64,000 nucleotides of DNA, taken from positions 1 to 64,000 of the forward strand of contig JANYGW010000135.1 of NCBI GenBank assembly GCA_025359245.1, given 5' to 3'. Made by a program: the position numbers and the translations under genes. The notes under the pieces are model-generated. The model was not told where the DNA came from. It saw only the letters and a program-made list of their open reading frames with translations, and made no database searches. This document shows, piece by piece, positions 26,463-34,619 of the stretch; position 1 is the first letter of the stretch; every line of letters starts with the position of its first letter. The DNA comes from Massilia sp. (GTDB taxonomy: Bacteria; Pseudomonadota; Gammaproteobacteria; Burkholderiales; Burkholderiaceae_D).

Positions 26463-27863
26463 CTACTCCTGGCCGGCCAGCTTGCCGAGCATCTGGGTCC
26501 AGTGATCGACGTCGTCATCGAGCGCCTTGACCGGCAGCCGTTCGTCGCGTCCGTGCGCGCGCGAATCGACCGGCACCACGCCCCACGAGCCGTCGACACC
26601 ATAGATCGGGATGCCGGCCACGCGGAACGGTCGCGCATCGCTGGCGCCGGTACTCATTTCCGCAAATACCGGCGCGCCCTTCTGCCGTGCTTGCACCGCC
26701 TCGGTGTAGGCGCCCAGGACATCGGCGCGCAACGGCGAATCGAGCGATGCGAGATAGCTGTCGTTGCGGGTCACCAGCACCGTGCGGTCGCCCGCGATTT
26801 TCTCCAGTTCGGCCCTGATCGCATCGGGCGACACGCCCGGCATGATGCGGCAGTTGATGTTTGCCGAGGCCATTTGCGGCAAGGCGTTGTCCGCATGTCC
26901 GCCCAGCAGGCGCGTGGCCACGCAACGGGTGCGGGTCACGCCAATCTCCCCTTCGTCCGCTTCGATCGCGTCTGCCGCGGCGCCGTTGTTCGGATTTTTC
27001 AGCCAGGCCCGCATCGCGTTGCCCAGCGCGCCCTTCTCTACTGTTTGGCGACCGGCGAAATAGGCACGCGTGGTCGGATTTATCTGCGGGGCAAAGCGAT
27101 ATGTCTCGAGCCGGTGCAATGCATTCGCCAATGCGTAGATGGCGTTGTCGGCACGCGGCTGGGAGGAATGGCCGCCGCGATTGCGTACCGTCAGCGTGTA
27201 GTTGGCATAGGTTTTTTCGGCCGTCTGGATCGTGAAGCCCAGGGCGCGGCCGTCGGCTGCGAAGCCGCCGCCACCGCCATCGGCGTTCAGGCCGTATTCA
27301 ACATCGAGCAGCGCATGCCATTCGGTGGCGCCCAGCTGTGCGCCGGGGCCGCCCGTCTCTTCGTCGCCGGTGTAGAACACGATGATGTCGCGCTTCGGCT
27401 GAAAGCCGCTCGCTTTCAATTTCAATATGGCGGTGGTGGTCGCGGCGATGCCCTGCTTGATATCGCTGGTGCCGCGCCCGTAGTAATAGCCATCCTTTTC
27501 GGTAAACACGAAGGGATCGGTCGCGCCCCAGTCTTCGCGCCTGGCCTCGACCACATCCATGTGCGCCATCACCATGATCGGCTTGCGCGTGGCGTTGGCT
27601 GCGCGCCAGCGCACGATCAGCGCCGCGGTTTTGTCGTAAGGCATGATCTTGATGTCGGCCTCGGGGATGCCGGCCGCGCGGTATTGGTCGGCCAGGTAGG
27701 CCGCCAGTTCCGGCACCCGGTCCCGCCCCAGCACGGTCGGGATATTGATGGCGTGCTCATACAGCGTGCGCGCCTTGGCATGCCACGGATCATTTGCAGG
27801 GGTCGCGCCAACGGCGGTCGACATCAGGAGTGCGGCGATCGGAAGCAATTTGCAAAGCGGCAT
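26463..27863 (-). CDS. Secreted M20/M28-type metallopeptidase
   Basis: 466 residues. Signal peptide (MPLCKLLPIAALLMSTAVGA|TP). M20 metal-site motifs: MAHMDVV (His101, Asp103), GRGTSDIKQG (bridging Asp), TGDEETGG (Glu pair) and ADGGGGG, with a dimerisation domain in the middle (VRNRGGHSSQPRADN). Probably a periplasmic carboxy- or aminopeptidase. ATG 27863 has GGA at ~7 bases. An in-frame upstream ATG at 28004 would bury the signal peptide. Followed by a response-regulator GGDEF gene 3 bases away. Confidence 0.9.
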   Translation of the reverse strand: MPLCKLLPIAALLMSTAVGATPANDPWHAKARTLYEHAINIPTVLGRDRVPELAAYLADQYRAAGIPEADIKIMPYDKTAALIVRWRAANATRKPIMVMAHMDVVEARREDWGATDPFVFTEKDGYYYGRGTSDIKQGIAATTTAILKLKASGFQPKRDIIVFYTGDEETGGPGAQLGATEWHALLDVEYGLNADGGGGGFAADGRALGFTIQTAEKTYANYTLTVRNRGGHSSQPRADNAIYALANALHRLETYRFAPQINPTTRAYFAGRQTVEKGALGNAMRAWLKNPNNGAAADAIEADEGEIGVTRTRCVATRLLGGHADNALPQMASANINCRIMPGVSPDAIRAELEKIAGDRTVLVTRNDSYLASLDSPLRADVLGAYTEAVQARQKGAPVFAEMSTGASDARPFRVAGIPIYGVDGSWGVVPVDSRAHGRDERLPVKALDDDVDHWTQMLGKLAGQE

Positions 27864-28112
27864 AATTTTTCCATACGTGATGTGCGTGCCTGAGTGTAAC
27901 TGCTCAAATCCGGCGAAGCTACAAAAAAGCCGCTGCAATACAGGGCAATTTGGGTTTCTACATGTTGTCGTGTCACAAAGGGAACCTGGACGGCATGACG
28001 TCAATACGCATGCTTTGCCAACGATCTGCGATGGCGTGACAATTGGTGAGTCTTTTCGCGATGTCCTTCAGTCAAGCTTGCCGGCTGGGAACCACACACA
28101 GCGAGGAAATTC

Positions 28113-28589
28113 ATGTCAAACATCACGCACAACGAGCAGCAACAAGGCACGGCACTGGAAGGCTTGCACTATGCAGGTCTGTTCCACACATGGGCCGTGC
28201 CACCCCTGCTCGATAGCGCCGGGTCTTTTACCGTGTCCATGCGGGTGTCCAACCTGGTCATCGGCAAGATGCGCATCGTCGTGCGTGACGCCAACCATCA
28301 CGACCTGTGCTCGGGCGGCATGGGCGATGGCGTGCCGCCGCTGTCGACCGGGAATGCCGATATCGCCTGGACCTGCGCGCCGGCCGCACTGGCGGCGCCG
28401 CGCTACGTCATCTGGAACCTCTGGGCCGAGTACAACGGCGCCGATGAACGGACCTTCGAGGCCGAGCTGACGCTGGCGCAGGATGACATGCGCTGGATCT
28501 GCCGCGTTCCGGGCACCATGCCGGCGGGCGGGCAGGTCATGCACCTGACGCCGGGCTCCGACTACGTCTTCATCGGAGCGGCGGCATGA
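28113..28589 (+). CDS. Hypothetical protein paired with the next gene
   Basis: 158 residues; GAGGAA 5 bases before ATG 28113. No signal peptide or membrane helix. Predicted mostly beta (SFTVSMRVSNLVIGKMRIVVRD, RYVIWNLWAEYNG, ERTFEAELTLAQDDMRW). Family not recognised. Its stop overlaps the start of 28586 in an ATGA, so the two proteins are made together, yet only the second has a signal peptide. Confidence 0.65.
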   Translation: MSNITHNEQQQGTALEGLHYAGLFHTWAVPPLLDSAGSFTVSMRVSNLVIGKMRIVVRDANHHDLCSGGMGDGVPPLSTGNADIAWTCAPAALAAPRYVIWNLWAEYNGADERTFEAELTLAQDDMRWICRVPGTMPAGGQVMHLTPGSDYVFIGAAA

Positions 28590-29872
28590 TCAGGCGCTGG
28601 CTGGGCGCCGTTGTCATCGCCGCCGCCCTGCCCCAGGCAGCCATCGGCGGCGAAGTCGTGGTCGACAACAAGGCATATGAGGAAACCGCGCGCATGGTCC
28701 TGCGCGATGGCGAGATCGTCATTCACTTGCGCCCCAAGACTGTCGCGGCGACGGCCCCCGGCCCCGCTGCGGCCGTGCCAGCGGAAGACAAGCCCGGCGC
28801 GCCCAAACTGGCGCACTATGTTGCGCCGCTTAACAAGGAGCTTGCCGAAGCGATGGCCAGGGACATGCAATCGCAAGCCTCGCCCGGCCTGAGCGCACTG
28901 GGCGTGGCGGCCGGCGCCATGAGCACGCCAGCCACGCCGCGCGAATTTGGCGCCGCGCTGGCGAAAGGACTCGATGCGTCGGGCAAGGTCAAGGAAGGCC
29001 TCGCCGTGCAGTTCAGCCCGGCCAGCCTGTTCACGCCGTTTTCGCTCACCGGCGGCCAGCGCTATGCCGCCAGCGGCGCGATGCAGGCCTGGGCCAGAAC
29101 CTCGGTCGAACTGGCCACGGCGAAATCGGACGACAGCCGCATCGGCCAGCAAATTGCCCTGTCCCTGTCGAGCGGGCTAATCGACGACGGCGACCCGCGC
29201 CTGTATTGGAGCCTGCTGTCACGCTGCACCGATGCTCTGTTCCCGGCGGTCGGCAGACCCGGCGACGTGATCGACCCTGACCTGGCACGGGCCGACATCG
29301 AGCGCGCCAAGAAATGCTACGCCACGCGCTGGTCCGATGTGTCGGCCGGCCTGTGGAAGGCGCCGCGCTGGTATGCCGGTTACGCCAAATCCTGGTACAC
29401 CGGCGACTCCGCCAAGCTCGCTGCGGCGCAGTCCGGACCGACGATGTTGTGGACCACGTATTCGCAGGGCTTCGACCAGCTCAATCCGAGCGGGGCGCGC
29501 TTCAAGACCTTGTTCGAATTTTCGGCCGCGCGCAAACAGCATTTGCTGGTCGAAGACCCGGCCGACGCGACCGGGCTGGCCGGCGAATCGCGCACCGATG
29601 CGACGCTGCGGCTGCGCTTTAGCCGCGACCTGTGGAGCGCTTTCGTCGACACCGGGCTGGCGCGGGTGGAGACGGCCGGCGTCCTGTCCGCCAACGTCAG
29701 GCACTTCGGCTACGGCGTCGAATACAAGCTGGCCGATAGCCTGTGGCTGGTGCTCGCCAGCGTCTCGGAGCGCGGCTTCGCCAGCGGCGACAAGCGGACC
29801 TTGCTCAGCACAGGCTTGCGCTTCGGGCAGTCGGACAAGGACCTGGTCGGCGCGCCGCCGCCAGCGAAATAA
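28586..29872 (+). CDS. Secreted protein of unknown function, possible NfrA-C-like tail
   Basis: 428 residues. Signal peptide (LGAVVIAAALPQAAIG|G), a Pro/Ala-rich stretch (~60-75), a helical middle, and a beta-rich last ~150 residues with alternating pattern (RFKTLFEFSAARKQHLLVE, TLRLRFSRDLWSAFVDTGLA, GYGVEYKLADSLWLVLAS) ending LLSTGLRFGQ. The tail resembles outer-membrane barrel strands or the C-terminal region of NfrA-type proteins. I do not recognise the family with confidence. Coupled by ATGA to the preceding gene. Confidence 0.65.
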   Translation: MIRRWLGAVVIAAALPQAAIGGEVVVDNKAYEETARMVLRDGEIVIHLRPKTVAATAPGPAAAVPAEDKPGAPKLAHYVAPLNKELAEAMARDMQSQASPGLSALGVAAGAMSTPATPREFGAALAKGLDASGKVKEGLAVQFSPASLFTPFSLTGGQRYAASGAMQAWARTSVELATAKSDDSRIGQQIALSLSSGLIDDGDPRLYWSLLSRCTDALFPAVGRPGDVIDPDLARADIERAKKCYATRWSDVSAGLWKAPRWYAGYAKSWYTGDSAKLAAAQSGPTMLWTTYSQGFDQLNPSGARFKTLFEFSAARKQHLLVEDPADATGLAGESRTDATLRLRFSRDLWSAFVDTGLARVETAGVLSANVRHFGYGVEYKLADSLWLVLASVSERGFASGDKRTLLSTGLRFGQSDKDLVGAPPPAK

Positions 29873-29873
29873 G

Positions 29874-30260
29874 TCAGTGGCCGGCGTAGTGCGCGCCGGC
29901 CAGCACGAACGGCAAGACCAGTTCCGGCACCAGGTAACCCAGCCACACAGCGCGTGGCTCGGGCAAGCCGACGCGCCGGATCGACACCAGCCGGCCTATC
30001 CCGGCCAGCAATACCCCGGCCGCGAGCAGGTACACCAGTGTGCCTTGCTGGCGGACCGTGATCCCGGCCCACAGATTGATCAAGCCGGTCGAGAAATACA
30101 CCCCGGCCATGAAGCGGTGCACATTGTCGAGCCGTGGCTCGCTGTCGGGCTGCCCGAGCACCATCTGCAGCGCGCCGCCCGCCATGGCGATGGCCGCGAT
30201 CAGAAACAGGCATACACGCACTATCAATTGGCTCACCAGCAGTGGATCGTTGTCGGTCAT
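29874..30260 (-). CDS. DUF4345-like small membrane protein
   Basis: 128 residues, four hydrophobic segments. The sequence HRFMAGVYFSTGLINLWAG and GRLVSIRRVGLPEP match the pattern of DUF4345 inner-membrane proteins. Start ATG 30260 is chosen because upstream in-frame residues are not hydrophobic or conserved; the ribosome site is weak. Its stop is 1 base from the preceding convergent gene. Function unknown. Confidence 0.75.
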   Translation of the reverse strand: MTDNDPLLVSQLIVRVCLFLIAAIAMAGGALQMVLGQPDSEPRLDNVHRFMAGVYFSTGLINLWAGITVRQQGTLVYLLAAGVLLAGIGRLVSIRRVGLPEPRAVWLGYLVPELVLPFVLAGAHYAGH

Positions 30261-30414
30261 GTTCGCGCTCGCTTGGAGTGATACGGTTGACTTGCCTCGG
30301 CAGACCTGAGCCATGCTGCCATGTAAACGCGCACCTGGCAATCACTCGCAACTGCGCCTGGAAATCAATGTATTATTCCTACACCGAACGTCAATGCACA
30401 TTGGCAATTGATCG

Positions 30415-30429
30415 TCATGTGTGACATGA
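30415..30429. promoter_or_regulatory. Dyad TCATGT-GTG-ACATGA before the GH31 gene
   Basis: Perfect 6-bp arms 45 bases before the GH31 start at 30474, in the space shared with the divergent DUF4345 gene. The size and position suit an operator for a dimeric regulator. No regulator gene is adjacent, so the factor is unknown. Confidence 0.35.
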
Positions 30430-30473
30430 AACCATGTATGTATCCTACATTGCTTAGTCAAAGGTTGCCATCC

Positions 30474-32891
30474 ATGCGCTGCAGTCCGCCATTCCTGTTG
30501 AAAAGCGCCATGGCGTTCTGCCTGGTTCTGTGTACCGCGGCGCATGCCGCTGCCGGCTACGTGCGCAGCGGCGCCAGCGTGATCGTGTCCAACGACGCCG
30601 GCGACAGCCTGCGCATCACGCCCTACGGCACGCACGTGCTGCGCCTGCAATCGGTGCGCAAGGGCGAGGCCTACTTTCCCGACAATCATTACGAGATGGT
30701 GTCGGCGCTGCCGGGCGGCGGCGCGCTGCGCGTCGGCGAGCAGGCATCGACGCTGACGCTGCAATTGCCCGGCGCCGGCCAGGTCCGTCTGACGATCGAC
30801 AGGCAGACCCTGGCGGCCCGCTATTTCCTCGCTGGCGCCGCCGTGCCGGTGCTGGCCGACCAGGGCGGCGTGCAATGGCGAGGCAGCGCGATCGTGCGCA
30901 GCTTCGCGCCCGACTCGGACGAGCATTTCACCGCGCTCGGCCACGGCTACTACGGCCGCGCGCAGTCGCTCGACCTGAAGGGCCAGACATTGGGCCACAA
31001 CTACGGCAGCGAGCAAATCGAGCAGGCGCCGCTGATCGTACCGTTTTATATCTCCAGCAAGGGCTATGGCGTTTTCCTGAACAGCAGCTTCCAGCACAGC
31101 TTCAATTTCGGCACCGGCGGCCACTACGAATTCGGCATCGACACCCATGGATTCGAGGGCCGCATGGACTACTTCTTCATCGGCGGGCCGCATCCGCGCG
31201 ACGTGCTGGCCCATTATGTCGAACTGACCGGCAAACCGCGCCTGCCGCCCAAGGCCATGTTCGGCCTGGCGCTGTCGGACAAGAGCCACGATCACGACTC
31301 GCCCACGCCGTCGGACGAAACCTGGTGGAAGCAGAAGATCGCCGAGCATCGCGCAGCCGGCTTCCCGCTCGATCATGTGGTCAACGACAACCGCTGGCGC
31401 GCCGGCGGCGGCAAGCGCTGCGAATCCTACCTGGACTGGGACCGCGGCCGCTATCCGCACCCCGAGGAATACGCCGCCTGGCTCAGGCAGAACGGCCTGG
31501 TCACGACCATCGACGTCAACCGCTGCATACTCCAGTTCAGCGAAGGCTGGCAGGCCCGCTTCAATATCCCGGCCGTCTCCGGAGTCGACTTCGCCAGCAG
31601 CGCGCCGGACCAGACCAACCCGGCATTTCGGCGCTGGTTCTGGAGCACGCTGTACCGCAAATCGCTCGATCCGAAGCTGCACTTTCCCGGCGACGCGCTG
31701 TGGATCGACGAATTCGACGAGATGGGCGCGGCGCCCGGCGCAATGACGCTGGCAAACGGGCGCAGCTTCGCCGAAATGCGCAATTACTGGTTCTTGCTGA
31801 TCGCCCAGGCGCTGGTGCGCGACGGCTGGGACAAGTCGGCCATCACGCAGCGCCCCTATGTCTGGGTGCGCGGCATGACCGCCGGCGCGCAGCGCTACGC
31901 CTCGCTGTGGAGCGGCGACATCAAGCCCAATTTCGATGAAATGAAAATGCAAATTCGCGGCATGCAGCTGGCCGGCCTGTCCGGCTTCCCGTACTGGGGC
32001 CACGACGCCGGCGGCTTCTACGACTGGGACAGCAAGCGCGGACCGGACCCCGACCTGTATCAGCAATGGGCGATGGGCTTCGGCAGCTTCTCACCGATCT
32101 GGAAGCCGCACGGCATGGGAGCGTCGCGCTGGCCGCTCGATCGCAGCGCCCCGGAACAGGCGGCGGCGCACCAGTTCACGCAGGCGCGCTACCGCCTGAT
32201 GCCGTATATTTACACGGCTGCGCACGAGGCGGCCGTCAGCGGCATGCCGATCGCGCGCGCCATGCTGCTTGAGTACCCGCAGGATGCGGCGGCATGGCGC
32301 CACGACCTGCAGTACATGTGGGGCCCCGACCTGCTGGTGGCGCCACGCACCAGCAGCGATGGCGCCACCGAAGTCTGGCTGCCGCCCGGCCGCTGGTATG
32401 ACTTCTGGCATCCGCAGCAGGTGCTGCAAGGCGGCGCGGTGATCAGCGTGGGCGCCGAGCGCGGCCTGCTGCCGGTATTCGTCAAGGCCGGCGCCCTGAT
32501 CGTCGGCCAGGCCGACGCCGCCAGCACCGCGCAGGCCGACAAGACGCATTTGCGCATCGATGTCTACCCGGGCGCTGCCGGACGCGCCCTGCTGTACGAG
32601 GACGACGACGTGAGCGAACAGTACCGCAAGCACGGGCGCAGCATGACCACCGCCATCAGCTGGAACGACGGCGCGCACGCCCTGCTGATCGCCGCGCCGC
32701 GCGGCAGCTATGCGCGCGCGCCGTCGCAGCGCGCCTGGCAGGTCACGCTGCATGAAGTCGGCGCGTCCGACTGCTACAGCGTCAACGGCCGGCGCATCGC
32801 GGCGCGCATCGGTGGCGCAGCGCGCAGCGCCACCTTGCAGCTGCCGATGGCGAGCGTCAGGCAAGCTGCCGACATCCGGCCCTGCCGCTAG
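30474..32891 (+). CDS. Glycoside hydrolase family 31 (alpha-glucosidase/xylosidase type), secreted
   Basis: 805 residues. Signal peptide (KSAMAFCLVLCTAAHA). GH31 catalytic features: nucleophile Asp412 in LWIDEFDEMG, acid/base Asp482 in LWSGDIKPNF, and the GHDAGGF loop, with N-terminal beta-sandwich and C-terminal domains. It releases alpha-linked sugars in the periplasm or outside. ATG 30474 is preceded by AAAGG ~9 bases away. Upstream in-frame ATGs at 30408-30438 would place non-signal residues first. No transporter or TonB receptor is next to it. Confidence 0.92.
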   Translation: MRCSPPFLLKSAMAFCLVLCTAAHAAAGYVRSGASVIVSNDAGDSLRITPYGTHVLRLQSVRKGEAYFPDNHYEMVSALPGGGALRVGEQASTLTLQLPGAGQVRLTIDRQTLAARYFLAGAAVPVLADQGGVQWRGSAIVRSFAPDSDEHFTALGHGYYGRAQSLDLKGQTLGHNYGSEQIEQAPLIVPFYISSKGYGVFLNSSFQHSFNFGTGGHYEFGIDTHGFEGRMDYFFIGGPHPRDVLAHYVELTGKPRLPPKAMFGLALSDKSHDHDSPTPSDETWWKQKIAEHRAAGFPLDHVVNDNRWRAGGGKRCESYLDWDRGRYPHPEEYAAWLRQNGLVTTIDVNRCILQFSEGWQARFNIPAVSGVDFASSAPDQTNPAFRRWFWSTLYRKSLDPKLHFPGDALWIDEFDEMGAAPGAMTLANGRSFAEMRNYWFLLIAQALVRDGWDKSAITQRPYVWVRGMTAGAQRYASLWSGDIKPNFDEMKMQIRGMQLAGLSGFPYWGHDAGGFYDWDSKRGPDPDLYQQWAMGFGSFSPIWKPHGMGASRWPLDRSAPEQAAAHQFTQARYRLMPYIYTAAHEAAVSGMPIARAMLLEYPQDAAAWRHDLQYMWGPDLLVAPRTSSDGATEVWLPPGRWYDFWHPQQVLQGGAVISVGAERGLLPVFVKAGALIVGQADAASTAQADKTHLRIDVYPGAAGRALLYEDDDVSEQYRKHGRSMTTAISWNDGAHALLIAAPRGSYARAPSQRAWQVTLHEVGASDCYSVNGRRIAARIGGAARSATLQLPMASVRQAADIRPCR

Positions 32892-32987
32892 CAGGCGATA
32901 TATGGTCCGGCGTATTGCAAAATGTGCGGAATGGCGCTAAGGTCGAATTGCAGGTTGGCAATTCAAAACGGCGATGCAGGAACGTCC

Positions 32988-34217
32988 ATGAGAAAAATTG
33001 ATGTATCCGAATTAAAAATTGGCATGTACGTCGACGAGTTCTGCGTGCCCTGGCTGGAGAGCCCCTTCTGGACCCGCTCCTTGCTGGTCGATATGGCAGA
33101 AAAATTGACCAAGATCAAGGCCAGCACTGTGCGCGAGCTGGTGATCGATCCGAGCAAGGGCGCCGACGTGGCGCCCGCCACGCCCGCCCCAAGCGCGGCC
33201 GCTGCGCCGGCGCCCAAGCCGGCCAAGGCGGCGCCGTTTCGTTTTCCCGCTGCCGTGCCGACCTCGATGGCGGCCGAACTCGATCGCGCCGCGCAACTGC
33301 TGACCGAATCAAAAACGGCCGTCAGCTCCATGTTCCACGAAGCGCGCATGGGCAACGCGATCGCCGCCGAACAAGTCCAGCCGCTGGTCGACGAAATCGC
33401 CATGTCGGTCATGCGCAACCCCGACGCGCTGGTCGGCCTGGTCCGGCTCAAGAACGCCGACGACTATACCTATATGCATTCGGTGGCCGTGTGTGCGCTG
33501 ATGATCGCGCTGGCGCGCGAGCTGAAAATGCCTGACGAACAGGTGCGCGAACTGGGGCTGGCCGGCCTGATGCACGACATCGGCAAGATGCTCATTCCTC
33601 ACGACATCCTGAATAAACCAGGTGGCCTGACCGAGGATGAATTCACGGCCGTCAAGGACCATCCGGTCGCCGGCCACCGCTTGCTGCTGGCCGGCAGCGG
33701 CGTGAGCGAGGTCGTGCTCGACGTCTGCCTGCACCACCACGAGAAGGTCAACGGCAAAGGCTATCCGGACGGCCTGGCCGGCAACGCGATCAGCGTGGCC
33801 GCGCGCATGGGCGCCATTTGCGATGTCTACGATGCGATCACGTCAGACCGCCCGTACAAGTCCGGCTGGTGTCCGGCGGCCTCGCTGAGCAAGATGACCG
33901 AATGGTGCAATGGGCATTTCGACCCGGCCATCTTTGGCGCGTTTGTCAAATGCATGGGAATTTACCCGGTCGGCACCGTCGTCAAGATGCAGTCGGGCCG
34001 GCTGGCCGTGATTGCCGACCAGGGGCCGGGCAAGTCGCTGCTCGCGCCGACCGTGTGCGTGTTCTTTTGCACCAGGACGAAGGCCTTGCTGGCGCCCGAA
34101 CTGGTCAATCTCGCCGAGACTGGCGTCAAGGACAAGATACTCGGGCGCGAAGACGCCGCCAAGTGGGGCATTGCCGACACCAGCCGCTACTGGATCAGCA
34201 AGCCGGCCAAGTTCTGA
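32988..34217 (+). CDS. HD-GYP domain c-di-GMP phosphodiesterase with DUF3391 N-terminus
   Basis: 409 residues. An N-terminal DUF3391-like region (MRKIDVSELKIGMYV), an Ala/Pro linker (~60-90), then HD-GYP: HSVAVCALM, MHDIGK (His196/Asp197), DHPVAGHRLL, LHHHEKVNGKGYPDG (249-262) and CDVYDAITSDRPYK. All signature residues are present, so it should hydrolyse c-di-GMP. ATG 32988 has AGGA 6 bases upstream. Convergent with a response regulator whose stop is 16 bases away. Confidence 0.93.
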   Translation: MRKIDVSELKIGMYVDEFCVPWLESPFWTRSLLVDMAEKLTKIKASTVRELVIDPSKGADVAPATPAPSAAAAPAPKPAKAAPFRFPAAVPTSMAAELDRAAQLLTESKTAVSSMFHEARMGNAIAAEQVQPLVDEIAMSVMRNPDALVGLVRLKNADDYTYMHSVAVCALMIALARELKMPDEQVRELGLAGLMHDIGKMLIPHDILNKPGGLTEDEFTAVKDHPVAGHRLLLAGSGVSEVVLDVCLHHHEKVNGKGYPDGLAGNAISVAARMGAICDVYDAITSDRPYKSGWCPAASLSKMTEWCNGHFDPAIFGAFVKCMGIYPVGTVVKMQSGRLAVIADQGPGKSLLAPTVCVFFCTRTKALLAPELVNLAETGVKDKILGREDAAKWGIADTSRYWISKPAKF

Positions 34218-34221
34218 ACCG

Positions 34222-34246
34222 GCAGCGGTCGCTCACGACCTGCTGC
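34222..34246. terminator. Bulged stem-loop between convergent genes
   Basis: GCAGCGGTCG-CTCA-CGACC(T)GCTGC: a 10-bp stem with one bulged T, spanning the gap between the HD-GYP stop and the response-regulator stop. It could serve both convergent transcripts. No U-run. Confidence 0.35.
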
Positions 34247-34619
34247 GGCTGGTGAACTTGTCCAGCATCCCGAAGATTTTTTCCATATTGTAGGGTTTCA
34301 CAATGAAGCCCATGGCGCCGGCGCTGATGGCCGACATCACGTTCGGCAACGCGCTATGGCCGCTGACCATGACCCACATGCAATTGGGCAGCAGCGGCCG
34401 GCAAGTGCTCAGCACCTCGATACCGCTCATGCCCGGCATGTCCAGGTCCAGCAGCACCAGGTCGAACGGCACCTTGGCGCTGAGCAGCAAGGAATGCGCC
34501 TGCCTGCCATCCGTGGCGTGAACGATGTCGCGGTAGCCACGCTGGCGCAGTATCGAGCCGAGCAACTCGCGCATCGGCGCGTCATCATCGGCAATCAAAA
34601 TCCTTGGTGGCGTGCTCAT
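34233..34619 (-). CDS. Single-domain response regulator (CheY-like)
   Basis: 128 residues, receiver only: DDD pocket, phospho-accepting Asp58 in LVLLDLDMPG, Thr/Ser position in VMVSGHS and Lys in VKPY. No output domain, so it signals by protein contact. ATG 34619 has AAGGAGG at 6 bases; the ATG at 34625 sits directly on that site. The start overlaps the hybrid kinase stop as ATGA, so the two are translated together and probably form one pathway. Confidence 0.9.
   Translation of the reverse strand: MSTPPRILIADDDAPMRELLGSILRQRGYRDIVHATDGRQAHSLLLSAKVPFDLVLLDLDMPGMSGIEVLSTCRPLLPNCMWVMVSGHSALPNVMSAISAGAMGFIVKPYNMEKIFGMLDKFTSRSRS

Noticed and set aside
25617-27893. Long forward open frame across the GGDEF and M20 genes
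   Set aside because: Antisense to two well-supported genes; composition typical of a shadow.
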